A DNA stretch of 64,000 nucleotides from Hydrogenothermus marinus (GTDB lineage: Bacteria; Aquificota; Aquificia; Aquificales; Hydrogenothermaceae). Positions 8,408 through 18,002 of the stretch are shown here, one piece after another (within the stretch, counting starts at the first letter, position 1; the number at the start of each line of letters is the position of its first letter). The position numbers were made by a program, and so were the translations under genes. Below the pieces are notes generated by a model. That model was not told the DNA's origin and made no database searches. It worked only from the letters and a program-made list of their open reading frames with translations. The stretch lies in NCBI RefSeq assembly GCF_003688665.1, contig NZ_REFO01000011.1, positions 186,001-250,000 of the forward strand. Direction: 5' to 3'.

Positions 8408-9730
8408 TTGGATATCTGGGGTGATATTGTCTCTTCAATGGCTCCAAATATAGATAAAAATTCTTTAAAGCTTTTGAAGGGAATACATAAAACAAAATTA
8501 GAAAATAATAAATTTAAAATATATACCCCAGATATAGTTTATAGAGACTGGCTTGATTCAAACTATAAAGAAGATATAAAGAAAATACTTTATAGATTAA
8601 CAGGAAAAAATCTAATTGTTGAAGTAATATCTGAAGAAGAAATCCAATTAAAAAAAGAAAAAAGAAAAATAGAAAAACAGCTTCCAAAAGAAAAATTAGC
8701 ACAACCAATAAATCTTAATCCTAAATTTACCTTTTCAAATCTTATTATTGGAAATTGTAATAAAGTAGCCTACAAAGCAGCTATAGCAGTAGCAGAAAAT
8801 CCGGGAAATATTTATAATCCTCTTTTTATATATGGAGATATAGGGCTTGGGAAAACCCATATATTACACGCTACTGCCCACTATATGCTTTCTAAAAATC
8901 CAGATGCAAATATTATTTATACTACTGCAGATGCTTTTATGTCAGAACTTATAGCATATATGCAAAAAGGTTCTATCTTAGACTTTAGAAGAAAGTATAA
9001 AAATATAGATTTACTACTTATAGATGATGTCCAGTTTTTAGTAAGAAAAGAAAGAACTCAGATTGAGTTGTATTATATATTTAACGCTTTACATCTAATA
9101 AGAAAGCAAGTGATTTTATCATCAGATACACCACCTTCAAAACTAAAAGGAATTCAAGGTAGATTGTTAAGTAGATTTGCAAGTGGATTAGTAGTTGAGG
9201 TTAAACCACCTGATATTGAAACAAAACTGAAAATAATAAAGAAAAAAGCACAAGAATTTAAAATGGATATTCCTTATGATGTAATGCTTTTTATTGCAAA
9301 AACAGTAAACACAAATATAAGGGAACTTGAAGGTTCTTTAACTAAGTTAAAGGCTTATAGTCAAATAATGGAAAGGCCTGTAACCCTTGATATGACAAGA
9401 GAAGTCTTAAAAGATATTTTAGAAATAAAGCAGATTGAAGAATTTTCAATAGAAAAAATACAAAAAGAAGTAGCTAATTATTTTGCAGTTAATATAAATG
9501 AGATATTAGGCTCTTCAAGAAAGAAAAAAGTAGTAATGGCAAGACAGATAGCTATGTATCTTGCTAGATATTTAACTGATAAATCTTTAAATGAAATATC
9601 AAAAGCTTTCAAGAAAAAGGATCATACAACTGTAATAAATGCAATAGAAAAAGTAAAAAAACAGATGGAAAAAGATAGAAAATTTAAATTAACAGTAGAA
9701 TTTCTAAGAGATAAAATACTTACAAGTTAA
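8408..9730 (+). CDS. dnaA: Chromosomal replication initiator DnaA (TTG start)
   Basis: Binds DnaA boxes and unwinds the origin. Seen in 440 residues: N-terminal domain I (LDIWGDIV...), a Lys/Glu-rich linker, FTFSNLIIGNCNKVAYKAA, Walker A GDIGLGKTH, Walker B LLLIDDVQF, sensor II region NIRELEGSLTKL, and domain IV with the DnaA signature KKKDHTTVINAIEKV. The TTG at 8408 is chosen because AAGGGGTGAT, a near-perfect anti-16S match, ends 7 bases before it. An alternative GTG at 8396 lies inside that ribosome site. The gene is about 46 kb from the DnaA-box cluster at 55.4 kb. Confidence 0.97.
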   Translation: MDIWGDIVSSMAPNIDKNSLKLLKGIHKTKLENNKFKIYTPDIVYRDWLDSNYKEDIKKILYRLTGKNLIVEVISEEEIQLKKEKRKIEKQLPKEKLAQPINLNPKFTFSNLIIGNCNKVAYKAAIAVAENPGNIYNPLFIYGDIGLGKTHILHATAHYMLSKNPDANIIYTTADAFMSELIAYMQKGSILDFRRKYKNIDLLLIDDVQFLVRKERTQIELYYIFNALHLIRKQVILSSDTPPSKLKGIQGRLLSRFASGLVVEVKPPDIETKLKIIKKKAQEFKMDIPYDVMLFIAKTVNTNIRELEGSLTKLKAYSQIMERPVTLDMTREVLKDILEIKQIEEFSIEKIQKEVANYFAVNINEILGSSRKKKVVMARQIAMYLARYLTDKSLNEISKAFKKKDHTTVINAIEKVKKQMEKDRKFKLTVEFLRDKILTS

Positions 9731-9787
9731 AAATTTTTAGATTTAATCCTTTCTTAATTCTAAGTAAAAGAAAAAATAAACAAGTCT

Positions 9788-9796
9788 TGATATAAT
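9788..9796 (+). promoter_or_regulatory. Extended -10 (TGaTATAAT) upstream of gpmA
   Basis: TGATATAAT is a consensus extended -10 element 35 bases before the gpmA start. No strong -35 is present. Confidence 0.55.
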
Positions 9797-9830
9797 AAAA
9801 ATAAACTAAAAAAATTAAAGGGGTATATAA

Positions 9831-10445
9831 ATGCCAAAATTAGTTTTAGTTAGGCATGGTCAATCTGTTTGGAATTTACAAAACAGATTTACAGGATGGA
9901 TAGATGTACCATTAACCGAAAAAGGTAAAGAAGAAGCTTACAAAGCAGGAGAACTTTTAAAAGATATAAAATTTGATGTTGCTTATACTTCAATGCTTAC
10001 AAGAGCACAAGAAACATTAAGAATAATCCTTGAAACAATAGGTCTTTATATTCCTGTAATTAAAGATCAAGCTTTGAATGAAAGACATTATGGAGCACTT
10101 CAAGGTTTAAATAAAGATAGAGCAAGAGAAAAATGGGGTAAAGAGATAGTCCATTTATGGAGAAGAAGTTATGATATTCCTCCACCAGAAGGAGAATCTT
10201 TAAAAGATACAGCAGCAAGAACAATACCATTTTTAGAAAGAACAATTATGGGAGATATTTTAGATGGAAGAAATGTTTTAGTTTCTGCCCATGGAAACTC
10301 ATTAAGAAGTATAGTTATGTATATAGAAAATTTATCTCCTGAAGAAATAGTAAAAGTAGAAATTCCAACAGGTACACCAATAGTTTATGAACTTGATGAA
10401 AATGGAAAACTTTTGAACAAAGAAATAAGACATTTAGGGGATTAA
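9831..10445 (+). CDS. gpmA: 2,3-bisphosphoglycerate-dependent phosphoglycerate mutase
   Basis: Interconverts 3- and 2-phosphoglycerate. Seen: LVLVRHGQSVWNLQNRFTGW (phospho-His motif), TSMLTRAQET, LNERHYGALQGLNK (the ERHYG acid/base motif), PPPEGESL and VLVSAHGNSLR (second catalytic His). At 204 residues it is shorter than the usual 228-250 because the C-terminal tail is reduced. AGGGG precedes the ATG by about 8 bases. Followed after 1 base by tpiA and then secG, giving a glycolytic operon like those in other Aquificota. Confidence 0.93.
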   Translation: MPKLVLVRHGQSVWNLQNRFTGWIDVPLTEKGKEEAYKAGELLKDIKFDVAYTSMLTRAQETLRIILETIGLYIPVIKDQALNERHYGALQGLNKDRAREKWGKEIVHLWRRSYDIPPPEGESLKDTAARTIPFLERTIMGDILDGRNVLVSAHGNSLRSIVMYIENLSPEEIVKVEIPTGTPIVYELDENGKLLNKEIRHLGD

Positions 10446-10446
10446 T

Positions 10447-11217
10447 ATGAAATATTTGATAGCGGCAAACTGGAAAATGCATAAAACTTGTGCAGAAACC
10501 CTTGATTATTTAGATAAATTTTTACCTTCTGTTAAAGATATTCTAAATGTAGAAATAATGATAGCTCCTCCTTTTACAGCTCTTTCTTCTGCATCTATAA
10601 GATTAGATGCAGCTAAAAAAGAAGGAGAGTTTAATGTTAAGTTAGGTGCTCAAAATATGTATTTTGAAGAAAAAGGAGCTTTTACAGGAGAAATATCTCC
10701 AATTATGTTAAATGAGCTAAATATTGATTATGTAATACTTGGTCATTCTGAAAGAAGACATATTTTCAAAGAAAAAGATGAACTTATAAATAAGAAGATG
10801 TATTCAGCAATAGAGCATGGAATAAGACCTATATTATGTGTCGGAGAAACAATAGAAGAAAGAGAACAAGGAATAACATTAAATGTTATTGAAAATCAAA
10901 TAAGAAAAGGATTAGCAGGAATAGAAAAAGATATGCCTTATATTGATATAGCTTATGAACCAGTTTGGGCTATTGGTACAGGAAAAACAGCAACTCCTGA
11001 ACAAGCAGAAGAAGTTCATAGATTTATAAGAAGTTTAATAAATGAGATGTCTAAAGGAAATGATGATAAAACAAGAATATTATATGGTGGAAGTGTTAAA
11101 CCTGAAAATGCTACTGATTTAATAAAACAAGAAAATATAAATGGTTTTTTAGTAGGTAGTGCAAGTCTTGATCCTGAAAAATTTTATAAAATAATAATAA
11201 ACTCTTTGGAGGAATAA
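10447..11217 (+). CDS. tpiA: Triosephosphate isomerase
   Basis: Interconverts dihydroxyacetone phosphate and glyceraldehyde 3-phosphate. Seen in 256 residues: AANWKMHKT (Asn/Lys), LGHSERRHIF (catalytic His), AYEPVWAIGTGKTAT (catalytic Glu and loop 6), and ILYGGSVKPENA phosphate loop. Full length for the family. Between gpmA and secG; both junctions are 1-2 bases, so the three are one transcript. Confidence 0.97.
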   Translation: MKYLIAANWKMHKTCAETLDYLDKFLPSVKDILNVEIMIAPPFTALSSASIRLDAAKKEGEFNVKLGAQNMYFEEKGAFTGEISPIMLNELNIDYVILGHSERRHIFKEKDELINKKMYSAIEHGIRPILCVGETIEEREQGITLNVIENQIRKGLAGIEKDMPYIDIAYEPVWAIGTGKTATPEQAEEVHRFIRSLINEMSKGNDDKTRILYGGSVKPENATDLIKQENINGFLVGSASLDPEKFYKIIINSLEE

Positions 11218-11219
11218 AT

Positions 11220-11516
11220 TTGGAGCTTTTATATACAATTTTATCTATATTACTTATTATAGATGGGATACTTCTTGTAATTTTAATACTTATGCAAAAA
11301 ACAAAAGGTGCAGAAATTGGAGCAGTTTTTGGCTCAGGTGCTGCAGCTGCTGTACTTGGAGCAGGAGCATCTAATTTTTTAACAAAACTTACATACTGGC
11401 TTGGAGGAATATTTTTAGCTATAGTTTTAACTTTATCTTTAATTGATCATTATAAACATAAACCTAAATTTACAGATATACCAGCTAATTTACCTGTAAA
11501 AACAGAAAAAAAATAA
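11220..11516 (+). CDS. secG: Preprotein translocase subunit SecG (TTG start)
   Basis: A small accessory subunit of SecYEG. Seen in 98 residues: two membrane helices (about 4-24 and 54-76) flanking LILMQKTKGAEIGAVFGSGA, the diagnostic SecG loop. Starts at TTG, 6 bases after GGAGGA. It follows tpiA by 2 bases, the tpiA-secG order found in many bacteria. The lysine-rich tail is short. Confidence 0.92.
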   Translation: MELLYTILSILLIIDGILLVILILMQKTKGAEIGAVFGSGAAAAVLGAGASNFLTKLTYWLGGIFLAIVLTLSLIDHYKHKPKFTDIPANLPVKTEKK

Positions 11517-11530
11517 AAATTGGTGGTTAA

Positions 11531-12394
11531 ATGAAAAGGGTAGGATGGATAGGACTTGGACATATAGGACTTCCTTTAGTAAAAAATCTTATTAATGCAG
11601 GACTTGATGTAAAAGTTTGGAATAGAACCTTAGATAAAGCTAAAAAAAATAATTTACCTTATACTGAAACCTTAGAAGAACTTGTTAATGATAGAGATAT
11701 TATTATAACTATGCTTTATGATTCAGATTCTGTTTTAGAGGTTTATTCTAAAATAACAAAATTAGATATATTTAATAAAACATTTATAGATATGACAACT
11801 ATTAAACCAGAAACTGTAAAAAAAATAGCAGAAATGCTTATTCAAAAAAAAGCTAATTTTTTAGAAGCTCCTGTAATAGGTAGTGTTCCTTTAGCAGAAA
11901 AAGGAACTTTAACTATATTAGTTAGTGGAGATGAAAATATCTATAAAGATTTAACAGGTATATTTTCAGTATTAGGAAAAGAAATAATCTATGTAGGTGA
12001 TTATACAATAGCTACATCTTTAAAACTCATAAATAATATGGTTTTGGCATCTTTTTTAACAACTTTAACAGAAGCTTTTGTATCTGCCAAAAAACTAGGA
12101 ATTGATCCAAAACTTACAATGAAAGTATTAGAAAATGGTGCAGGTAAATCTGCTGTTTTAGAAGCCAAAAAAGAAAAATTATTAAACGAAGATTACTCTA
12201 CTCATTTTTCTGCGAACTTAATGTTAAAAGATTTAAATTATGCAATAGAGTTAACAAACAAAATTAATACACCTGCAGTATTAACATCTATATCTAAGGA
12301 ACTTTATAAAGCAGCTAAAGCTAAAGGCTTAGGAGATAGTGATTTTTCTTCAGTATTAGAAGTATTTAAATCATTAGCAAATTTAGAAAATTAA
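11531..12394 (+). CDS. NAD(P)-binding beta-hydroxyacid dehydrogenase family protein
   Basis: A member of the 6-phosphogluconate/3-hydroxyisobutyrate dehydrogenase superfamily. Seen in 287 residues: Rossmann motif GWIGLGHIGLPLVKNL with VWNRT for NADP-type binding, IDMTTIKPET, EAPVIGSVPLAEKGTL (substrate loop) and KLINNMVLASFLTTLTEAF with the catalytic Lys. Substrate cannot be told; glyoxylate/succinic semialdehyde reductases look alike. It follows secG by 14 bases and its stop overlaps the convergent small membrane gene by 4. Confidence 0.8.
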   Translation: MKRVGWIGLGHIGLPLVKNLINAGLDVKVWNRTLDKAKKNNLPYTETLEELVNDRDIIITMLYDSDSVLEVYSKITKLDIFNKTFIDMTTIKPETVKKIAEMLIQKKANFLEAPVIGSVPLAEKGTLTILVSGDENIYKDLTGIFSVLGKEIIYVGDYTIATSLKLINNMVLASFLTTLTEAFVSAKKLGIDPKLTMKVLENGAGKSAVLEAKKEKLLNEDYSTHFSANLMLKDLNYAIELTNKINTPAVLTSISKELYKAAKAKGLGDSDFSSVLEVFKSLANLEN

Positions 12395-12627
12395 AATTTG
12401 TCTTTAAGCTTTTTTGGTTCTTCTACCTCATACTCAACATCTATAAAATCCTTTTCTAATTCTTCTAATTCCTTTTTTGCTTTCCATCTAATATATAGAA
12501 AATAAGGGATTGTAATAGCCAATAGAATTAAACCTATAATAAATGCAAATAAAGATAATGTAATACTTACTGCAATTACAATTACTACTACTGCAAATAT
12601 CCAAAGATATGTAAAAAATCTAAACAT
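12391..12627 (-). CDS. Small two-helix membrane protein, unknown function
   Basis: A 78-residue protein with a hydrophobic stretch from about residue 5 to 47, long enough for two membrane helices, then a charged tail (KAKKELEELEKDFIDVEYEVEEP). AAGGA lies 7 bases before the ATG. I do not recognise a family. It is convergent with the dehydrogenase gene (4-base overlap) and divergent from cutA. Confidence 0.55.
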   Translation of the reverse strand: MFRFFTYLWIFAVVVIVIAVSITLSLFAFIIGLILLAITIPYFLYIRWKAKKELEELEKDFIDVEYEVEEPKKLKDKF

Positions 12628-12706
12628 AATTTAATCCTTTTTTTATATTGTTATAATTTATAAATATATCTAAAAAATTTTCATATACAAGCAAAAAGGA
12701 GGAAAT

Positions 12707-13027
12707 ATGAACTATATAGTTATTTATATTACAACGCCTTCTTTAGAAAAAGGACAAGAGATAGCAGATATACTAGTAAAAGAAAAGCTTGCTGCATGTG
12801 TAAATGTTATTCCTAATATAAGCTCTACTTATTTTTGGCAAGGAAATATTGAAAAAGATGATGAATCTCTTTTGATAATAAAAACAAGAAAAGATAAATT
12901 TGAAAATTTAGAAAAAAGAGTAAAAGAAGTTCATCCTTATTCTGTTCCTGAAATAATAGCTCTACCTATAATTGCTGGTTCTAATGATTATCTAAAATGG
13001 ATAGATGAATCCTTAGATAGGGATTAA
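12707..13027 (+). CDS. cutA: Divalent cation tolerance protein CutA
   Basis: A small trimeric protein linked to copper tolerance, cytoplasmic. Seen in 106 residues: VIYITTPSLEKGQEIADILVKEKLAACVNVIPNISSTYFWQG, with the LAACVN and Y-x-W-x-G motifs, and VPEIIALPI near the end. Full length. AAGGAGG ends about 6 bases before the ATG. Convergent with the efflux operon, sharing 4 bases. Confidence 0.95.
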   Translation: MNYIVIYITTPSLEKGQEIADILVKEKLAACVNVIPNISSTYFWQGNIEKDDESLLIIKTRKDKFENLEKRVKEVHPYSVPEIIALPIIAGSNDYLKWIDESLDRD

Positions 13028-14103
13028 AATAGCTTTCCTATTTTTCTAAAACCAAACATATACAGACTAAAGCTTAAAAGAGATAAAGCTATGAAATAAG
13101 GGATTAATGCATCAAGAGGCATACCTTTAAAGAAAATACCTATACTTCCTTGGATATAGTACCTTAAAGGGGATATATAAGATAAATACTGAATAAAAGG
13201 GTGCATTGAAGATATTGGAGTCCAGGCTCCACTTAAAAATATCATTGGCATCATTATAAGAACTGAAAGCTGTGCCACCTGAAGAAGATTTTTGGCTATA
13301 GATGCAATAAATAAGCCTATTCCTGTCATAGAAAATAAAAATATTAAGGTCAAAATTAAAAAATATATAAAATTACCATTCATTGGAACATTAAAAATCT
13401 TAAATAAAACAATACCTACTGATATTAAACTTGCTGAAAAGATTATTACAATTTGAGACAAACTTTTAGCTAAAATTATAAGCTTAGAATCTATAGGCAT
13501 TAATAACATTAAATCCCAAGTTCCGTTTTCTTTCTCTCTTACAAAAACAACTGCAGATAATATAATACTTAATAAACTTAAAACAGATAAAAACTCAGAA
13601 AAAGATATAAATTTTTTTGTATCTGCATTTTGATTAAATAGTTTGTGTATTTTAAGTTCAATAGGAAATTTTAGATTAGAAAACTGACTTACACTATCTT
13701 GAATATAAGAAAGAGTAATATAGGCTTGAGCTGCTGCTGTTGAATCAAGCATCACATTAATTTTTGCTTTTCCTGTTTTTATTAGATTTTTTTCAAAATC
13801 AGGATCAAAAATTAATCCTACTATTATCTCTCTATTAAAAATAGCTTTTTTCAGTTCTTCCTCAGATTTAAACATTTTTGGTTTTTGAAATTCTGGTTTA
13901 TGAAGTGTACTTAAAATTTTATTTGATATAACACCTTGAGTATAATCTACATAACCTACAGATATATTTCTTGGTTTTATCTCAAATCCTTCCCCTGCAA
14001 TATAAACATCTAATGTAAAGGAATATAAAACAAGAAGAACAAGACCCCAATTTCTGAAAAAGGTTAATATCTCTTTAAAAAATATTGTCAAAAATGCTTT
14101 CAT
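13024..14103 (-). CDS. ABC-2 type transporter permease (YbhR-like)
   Basis: A membrane half of an ABC exporter, last gene of the nine-gene efflux operon. Seen in 359 residues: an N-terminal membrane segment, a large extracytoplasmic domain (about 40-165), then five helices with the ABC-2 motif FVREKENGTWDLMLLMP and a conserved GAWTPISSMHPFIQYLSYISPLRYY. It starts with a 4-base overlap with the neighbouring permease gene, implying equal synthesis of a heterodimer driven by the fused ATPase. Confidence 0.85.
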   Translation of the reverse strand: MKAFLTIFFKEILTFFRNWGLVLLVLYSFTLDVYIAGEGFEIKPRNISVGYVDYTQGVISNKILSTLHKPEFQKPKMFKSEEELKKAIFNREIIVGLIFDPDFEKNLIKTGKAKINVMLDSTAAAQAYITLSYIQDSVSQFSNLKFPIELKIHKLFNQNADTKKFISFSEFLSVLSLLSIILSAVVFVREKENGTWDLMLLMPIDSKLIILAKSLSQIVIIFSASLISVGIVLFKIFNVPMNGNFIYFLILTLIFLFSMTGIGLFIASIAKNLLQVAQLSVLIMMPMIFLSGAWTPISSMHPFIQYLSYISPLRYYIQGSIGIFFKGMPLDALIPYFIALSLLSFSLYMFGFRKIGKLF

Positions 14104-15218
14104 CTTAATTCCTTCTTCATAAATAAACTACCTAAGGTCAAAAGTAATATTGCATAAAAAATAAGTATCAAAAAATAAAACAGATTTTTATCAGAGCTAA
14201 ATCCCTGTCCTATCAAAAAAGTATCATAAATAATATGGTTATAATACATAACAGGGAAAATATGTGCTTCAATATATGCTTCTCCTTTTAAGGAAGAAAT
14301 TGGCATTAAAATTCCAGAATATAAGAAACCTGGGATTATAGTAATAACAATTGTTGCTATTAATGCCACTATCTGAGTTTTTGCTATTACAGAAACTAAA
14401 AGGCCAATTGAAAGACTTATAACTATATATATTTCAGAAGTTAGCCAGTAAATAAAAAAACTACCTTTAAATGGTACTTTAAAAAGATAGGTAGCCCATA
14501 AAAATAAAATAAAAATATTTATAGAGTGAAGTAAAAAAACAGGAATAAGTTTTGCAATTAAAAATTCAGATTTTTTAACTGAAGATGAATAAAAATTGAA
14601 AATAGTACCATTTTCTTTTTCTCTTACTATAAGTAAAGCTGATAATATAGCAGGGGCTATAAGTAAGATAAGTCCTATTAATCCAGGTACTACTGCATTT
14701 TCATCTCTCATGGATTGATTAAAAAGATTTCTATTATTTATATCAACAAATTTAAGATTTATATTTTTCTTTATAAAAAAATCTTGGGCTGTTTTAAATA
14801 AAACACCTTTGACATAACTTTCTATTGTACTTCCTCTAAATGGAAAAGAAGCATCAACAAAAATACCAATATCTGCTTTTTGACCTTTTAAAACTCTTTT
14901 TTCAAAAGAAGGTGGAATAATTATAATTAAATCTACTTTTCCTTTTTTCATATTATTTAAAATTTTATTTTCTGGTAAATATGTAATTTTTGTATCAAAA
15001 TATTTTGAATGTTGTAAAGCAGATGTAAAATCTATTGATAGTTTTGTTTGATCTTTATCTATTATCACTGTTTTTATATGTTCAACTTGCATTCTAATAC
15101 CATAACTAAATAAAAGTAGAACCATAGTAGGCATAAGATAAACAAAGATTATAAGCTTTGATCTTACAAGTTCTTTTATCTCTTTTAAAAAGTAAGCTTT
15201 TATTACTCCAGTATTCAA
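14100..15218 (-). CDS. ABC-2 type transporter permease (YbhS-like)
   Basis: The second permease of the YbhFSR-type exporter, 372 residues. Seen: N-terminal helix, extracytoplasmic domain, then LIVREKENGTIFNFYSSSVKKSEFLIAKL and GILMPISSLKGEAYIEAHIFPVMYYNHI, equivalent to the motifs of its partner. Overlaps both the ATPase gene upstream and its partner downstream by 4 bases. Substrate unknown; related pumps export drugs or lipophilic cations. Confidence 0.85.
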   Translation of the reverse strand: MNTGVIKAYFLKEIKELVRSKLIIFVYLMPTMVLLLFSYGIRMQVEHIKTVIIDKDQTKLSIDFTSALQHSKYFDTKITYLPENKILNNMKKGKVDLIIIIPPSFEKRVLKGQKADIGIFVDASFPFRGSTIESYVKGVLFKTAQDFFIKKNINLKFVDINNRNLFNQSMRDENAVVPGLIGLILLIAPAILSALLIVREKENGTIFNFYSSSVKKSEFLIAKLIPVFLLHSINIFILFLWATYLFKVPFKGSFFIYWLTSEIYIVISLSIGLLVSVIAKTQIVALIATIVITIIPGFLYSGILMPISSLKGEAYIEAHIFPVMYYNHIIYDTFLIGQGFSSDKNLFYFLILIFYAILLLTLGSLFMKKELR

Positions 15219-16855
15219 ATTTTTACCTGCTTTTCTTCATGTATTTTTATAAATATATCTTCAAATGATTTAGCGTCTGAATATTTCTTATAGAGATTTT
15301 CAGGTTTATCATCAGCTATTTTTTTCCCTTCTTTCAATAGAATAACCCTATCACAAAAATCTGCTTCGCTCATATAATGGGTAGTAATAAGAACTGATAC
15401 TCCCCATTTTTCTTTTAACTGATGGATAATCTGCCACATTTGAGCCCTTGCTATAGCATCAACGCCACTTGTAGGCTCATCTAAAAATAAAACAACAGGC
15501 TCATGAAGTATTGCAGCAGCTATAGATAATCTTTGATTTATTCCAAGAGGAAGTTCTGTAGGAAGATAATCCAAATACTGTTTAAATTCAAGTTCTTCTG
15601 ATAATCTATTTATTCTCTTTATAGCTTTTATTGAAGGTATTTGATGTATATTTGCAAAATATATTAGATTTTCTCTAACAGTTAAATCTTTATAAAGGGA
15701 AAATTTCTGACTTACATATCCAATTTTGCTTTTAAGATTTAATCTATCTTTATAGCTTTCTATTTTTTTACCAAGTAGCCAAAGCTCTCCTTCATCAATA
15801 GGATAAAGTCCAAGTAGCATTTTTATTAAAGTAGTTTTTCCAGCTCCATTTGCTCCAAGAAGTCCTAAAATTTCTCCTTTTTTTAAAACTATGTCTATAT
15901 GATCATCTGCTATAAAATCACCAAACTTTTTTGTTAAACCTTTTCCTTTTAAAACAATATCAGTATTTTCTAAATATGTATCCTTATTTTCTTTTGCCTC
16001 TAAATTTATTTCAGGTATTTTTTTATATTTTTTTAAAGCATAAACAAAAAATACACTTTCAAGATCAGGTTCAGCATGAGGAACATTTAAAGGTTTTAAA
16101 GAGTATGTTTTTTTATTAAAGGTAAAACATTCCTCATAACATTTTGTTTCTATATATGTATAATTTTTTACTGATTCTTTTAACTGATTTGCTGTACCTG
16201 TTGCTATAATCTGCCCATCTTCAAATAAAAACACTTTATCCATTTTTTCAGCTTCTTGCATATATCCTGTACTTATAATTGCTATTATTCCTTCTTTTTT
16301 TCTTATCTCATCTACAATTTCCCAAAGTTCTCTACGGCTTAAAGGATCAACTCCTGTTGTTGGTTCATCAAGGATTAAAAGTTTTGGTTTATGTATTAAA
16401 GTACATATTAAAGAGAGTTTTTGTTGCATACCTCCACTTAAATTTTGAGCTTTTCTATCTTGAAACTTATAAAGACCTGCCATTTTTAAAAGTCTTTCTC
16501 TATATTCATAATAAGATTTATCTTTTTTTATATTTCTTATTTCTGTAAAAAACTCTAAATGCTCTGATACAGTAAGCTCTGGATATAAAACTAATCCTAT
16601 ACCTTGAGGCATAAAACCTATATATTTTTTTATTTTTTCTGCCTCTTTTGGTGAATGATATTTATATCCTTTATATATAATCTCTCCTTCAAACTTTTTT
16701 ACTCCTGAGATAGCAAACATTAAAGAGCTTTTTCCAGCACCATCAGGACCTATAAATCCTAAAATTTCACCATTATTTGCTGTAAATGATGCATCTTTTA
16801 TACCTACCTTTTTCTTATATCTAACTGTTATATTTTTAACTTCTAAATCAGCCAT
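15215..16855 (-). CDS. Fused double ATP-binding protein of an ABC exporter (YbhF-like)
   Basis: Two nucleotide-binding domains in one 546-residue chain. First: Walker A GPDGAGKSS, signature LSGGMQQKLSL, Walker B LLILDEPTTGVDP. Second (from about residue 310): Walker A GANGAGKTT, a non-classical signature LPLGINQRLSIA, Walker B VLFLDEPTSGVD. The altered second signature is, from memory, usual for YbhF-type proteins rather than decay. Overlaps the MFS gene by 8 bases and the permease gene by 4. Confidence 0.92.
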   Translation of the reverse strand: MADLEVKNITVRYKKKVGIKDASFTANNGEILGFIGPDGAGKSSLMFAISGVKKFEGEIIYKGYKYHSPKEAEKIKKYIGFMPQGIGLVLYPELTVSEHLEFFTEIRNIKKDKSYYEYRERLLKMAGLYKFQDRKAQNLSGGMQQKLSLICTLIHKPKLLILDEPTTGVDPLSRRELWEIVDEIRKKEGIIAIISTGYMQEAEKMDKVFLFEDGQIIATGTANQLKESVKNYTYIETKCYEECFTFNKKTYSLKPLNVPHAEPDLESVFFVYALKKYKKIPEINLEAKENKDTYLENTDIVLKGKGLTKKFGDFIADDHIDIVLKKGEILGLLGANGAGKTTLIKMLLGLYPIDEGELWLLGKKIESYKDRLNLKSKIGYVSQKFSLYKDLTVRENLIYFANIHQIPSIKAIKRINRLSEELEFKQYLDYLPTELPLGINQRLSIAAAILHEPVVLFLDEPTSGVDAIARAQMWQIIHQLKEKWGVSVLITTHYMSEADFCDRVILLKEGKKIADDKPENLYKKYSDAKSFEDIFIKIHEEKQVKI

Positions 16856-18002
16856 AATTTTTATTCCTAAGGATATAAATTGAGAATAATAAGGTAATGA
16901 AGGATGTTCCTATCAATGAAAATATTATTGATAATTCCATACCAAATTTATTCCATATTAAGCCAACAATATAAGCACCTATAGCTCCAAAAACTGCAAC
17001 TCCACTGTAAAAAATACCATAAACAGAACCTTGATTTTTTGCATTTTTCGCTATAAAAGCCCTATTAGCATTTAAAGATGAAACTGTAAAAAGTCCTAAA
17101 AATGCAAAAGCAAACCATGTATAAATAGGCTGTTCTTGTAGTAATAAAAGCTCAGAAATTATTCCAGATATATATGCAAACAAAAGTATTTTTTTAGCCC
17201 CATATTTATCAATTGCAAGGCCAAATATATAACTTGTAGCAGTTTGTACTGCAGTTAAAACTACAAATAGTAATGGAATTATAGATATTGATATACCTAC
17301 TTCTTTTGCTTGAACTGTAAAGAAAGCATCATTAAATATAAAAAATACAAATAAGAAATAAAAAATAAGAAGTTTTACTGTTTCTTTATCTTTTTCTATA
17401 AGCTTGAAACTAACTTTTTTTATTTTGTTTACCTTAGGTACATCTTCTACAAAAAAAGCAACTAAAATTACACCAATTATTCCTGGGATAATAGTTAAAA
17501 AGAATATATTTCTTATAACCTGTTCTGTTGGTGAAAAATAAAGCAAAATAAAAAAAAGAGTTAATGTACCGCCAAGTTCTCCTCCAATATCAAGAGTTTT
17601 ATGAAATCCAAAGCTTTTCCCATATTTTTTCTTTTTTGTAAATGAGGAAATCATATAATCTTTTGGTGCAGATCTAATAGCTTTTCCAAGCCTTTCAAAA
17701 GCCTTTAAAAAAGCAACAGATTTATAATTATCAGAAAAACCTATTAATGGTTTACTTATTGCAGATATTACATATCCAGCTACAACAAGAGGTTTTACTA
17801 TACCAAACCTGTCAGCAATATATCCTGATAAAAGTCTAACTGCATAAGAAACAAATGTGGCAACTGCAACTATAATTCCAAGTTTATCCATACTTTGATT
17901 TAAAATAACTACTACAAAAATTGGCAGAATAGGATTTATCATTGCCGTAGCAAAATCTGTAAAAAAACTTACTAAGCCAAGAACAACAATATTTCTATTC
18001 AT
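16848..18002 (-). CDS. Major facilitator superfamily transporter
   Basis: A 384-residue protein with about 12 predicted helices. Seen: GYIADRFGIVKPL (MFS motif A between helices 2 and 3) and FERLGKAIRSAPKDYMI, a segment typical of one MFS efflux-like family. It lies between the periplasmic adaptor gene and the ABC ATPase gene, overlapping each by 4-8 bases. Substrate unknown. An MFS gene inside a YbhGFSR set is unusual, and a 12-helix pump does not normally need the adaptor. Confidence 0.82.
   Translation of the reverse strand: MNRNIVVLGLVSFFTDFATAMINPILPIFVVVILNQSMDKLGIIVAVATFVSYAVRLLSGYIADRFGIVKPLVVAGYVISAISKPLIGFSDNYKSVAFLKAFERLGKAIRSAPKDYMISSFTKKKKYGKSFGFHKTLDIGGELGGTLTLFFILLYFSPTEQVIRNIFFLTIIPGIIGVILVAFFVEDVPKVNKIKKVSFKLIEKDKETVKLLIFYFLFVFFIFNDAFFTVQAKEVGISISIIPLLFVVLTAVQTATSYIFGLAIDKYGAKKILLFAYISGIISELLLLQEQPIYTWFAFAFLGLFTVSSLNANRAFIAKNAKNQGSVYGIFYSGVAVFGAIGAYIVGLIWNKFGMELSIIFSLIGTSFITLLFSIYILRNKNYG

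Noticed and set aside
15215-16855. Second ATPase domain read as inactive because its signature is LPLGI rather than LSGG
   Set aside because: This variant is usual in YbhF-type fused ATPases, and both Walker motifs are intact.
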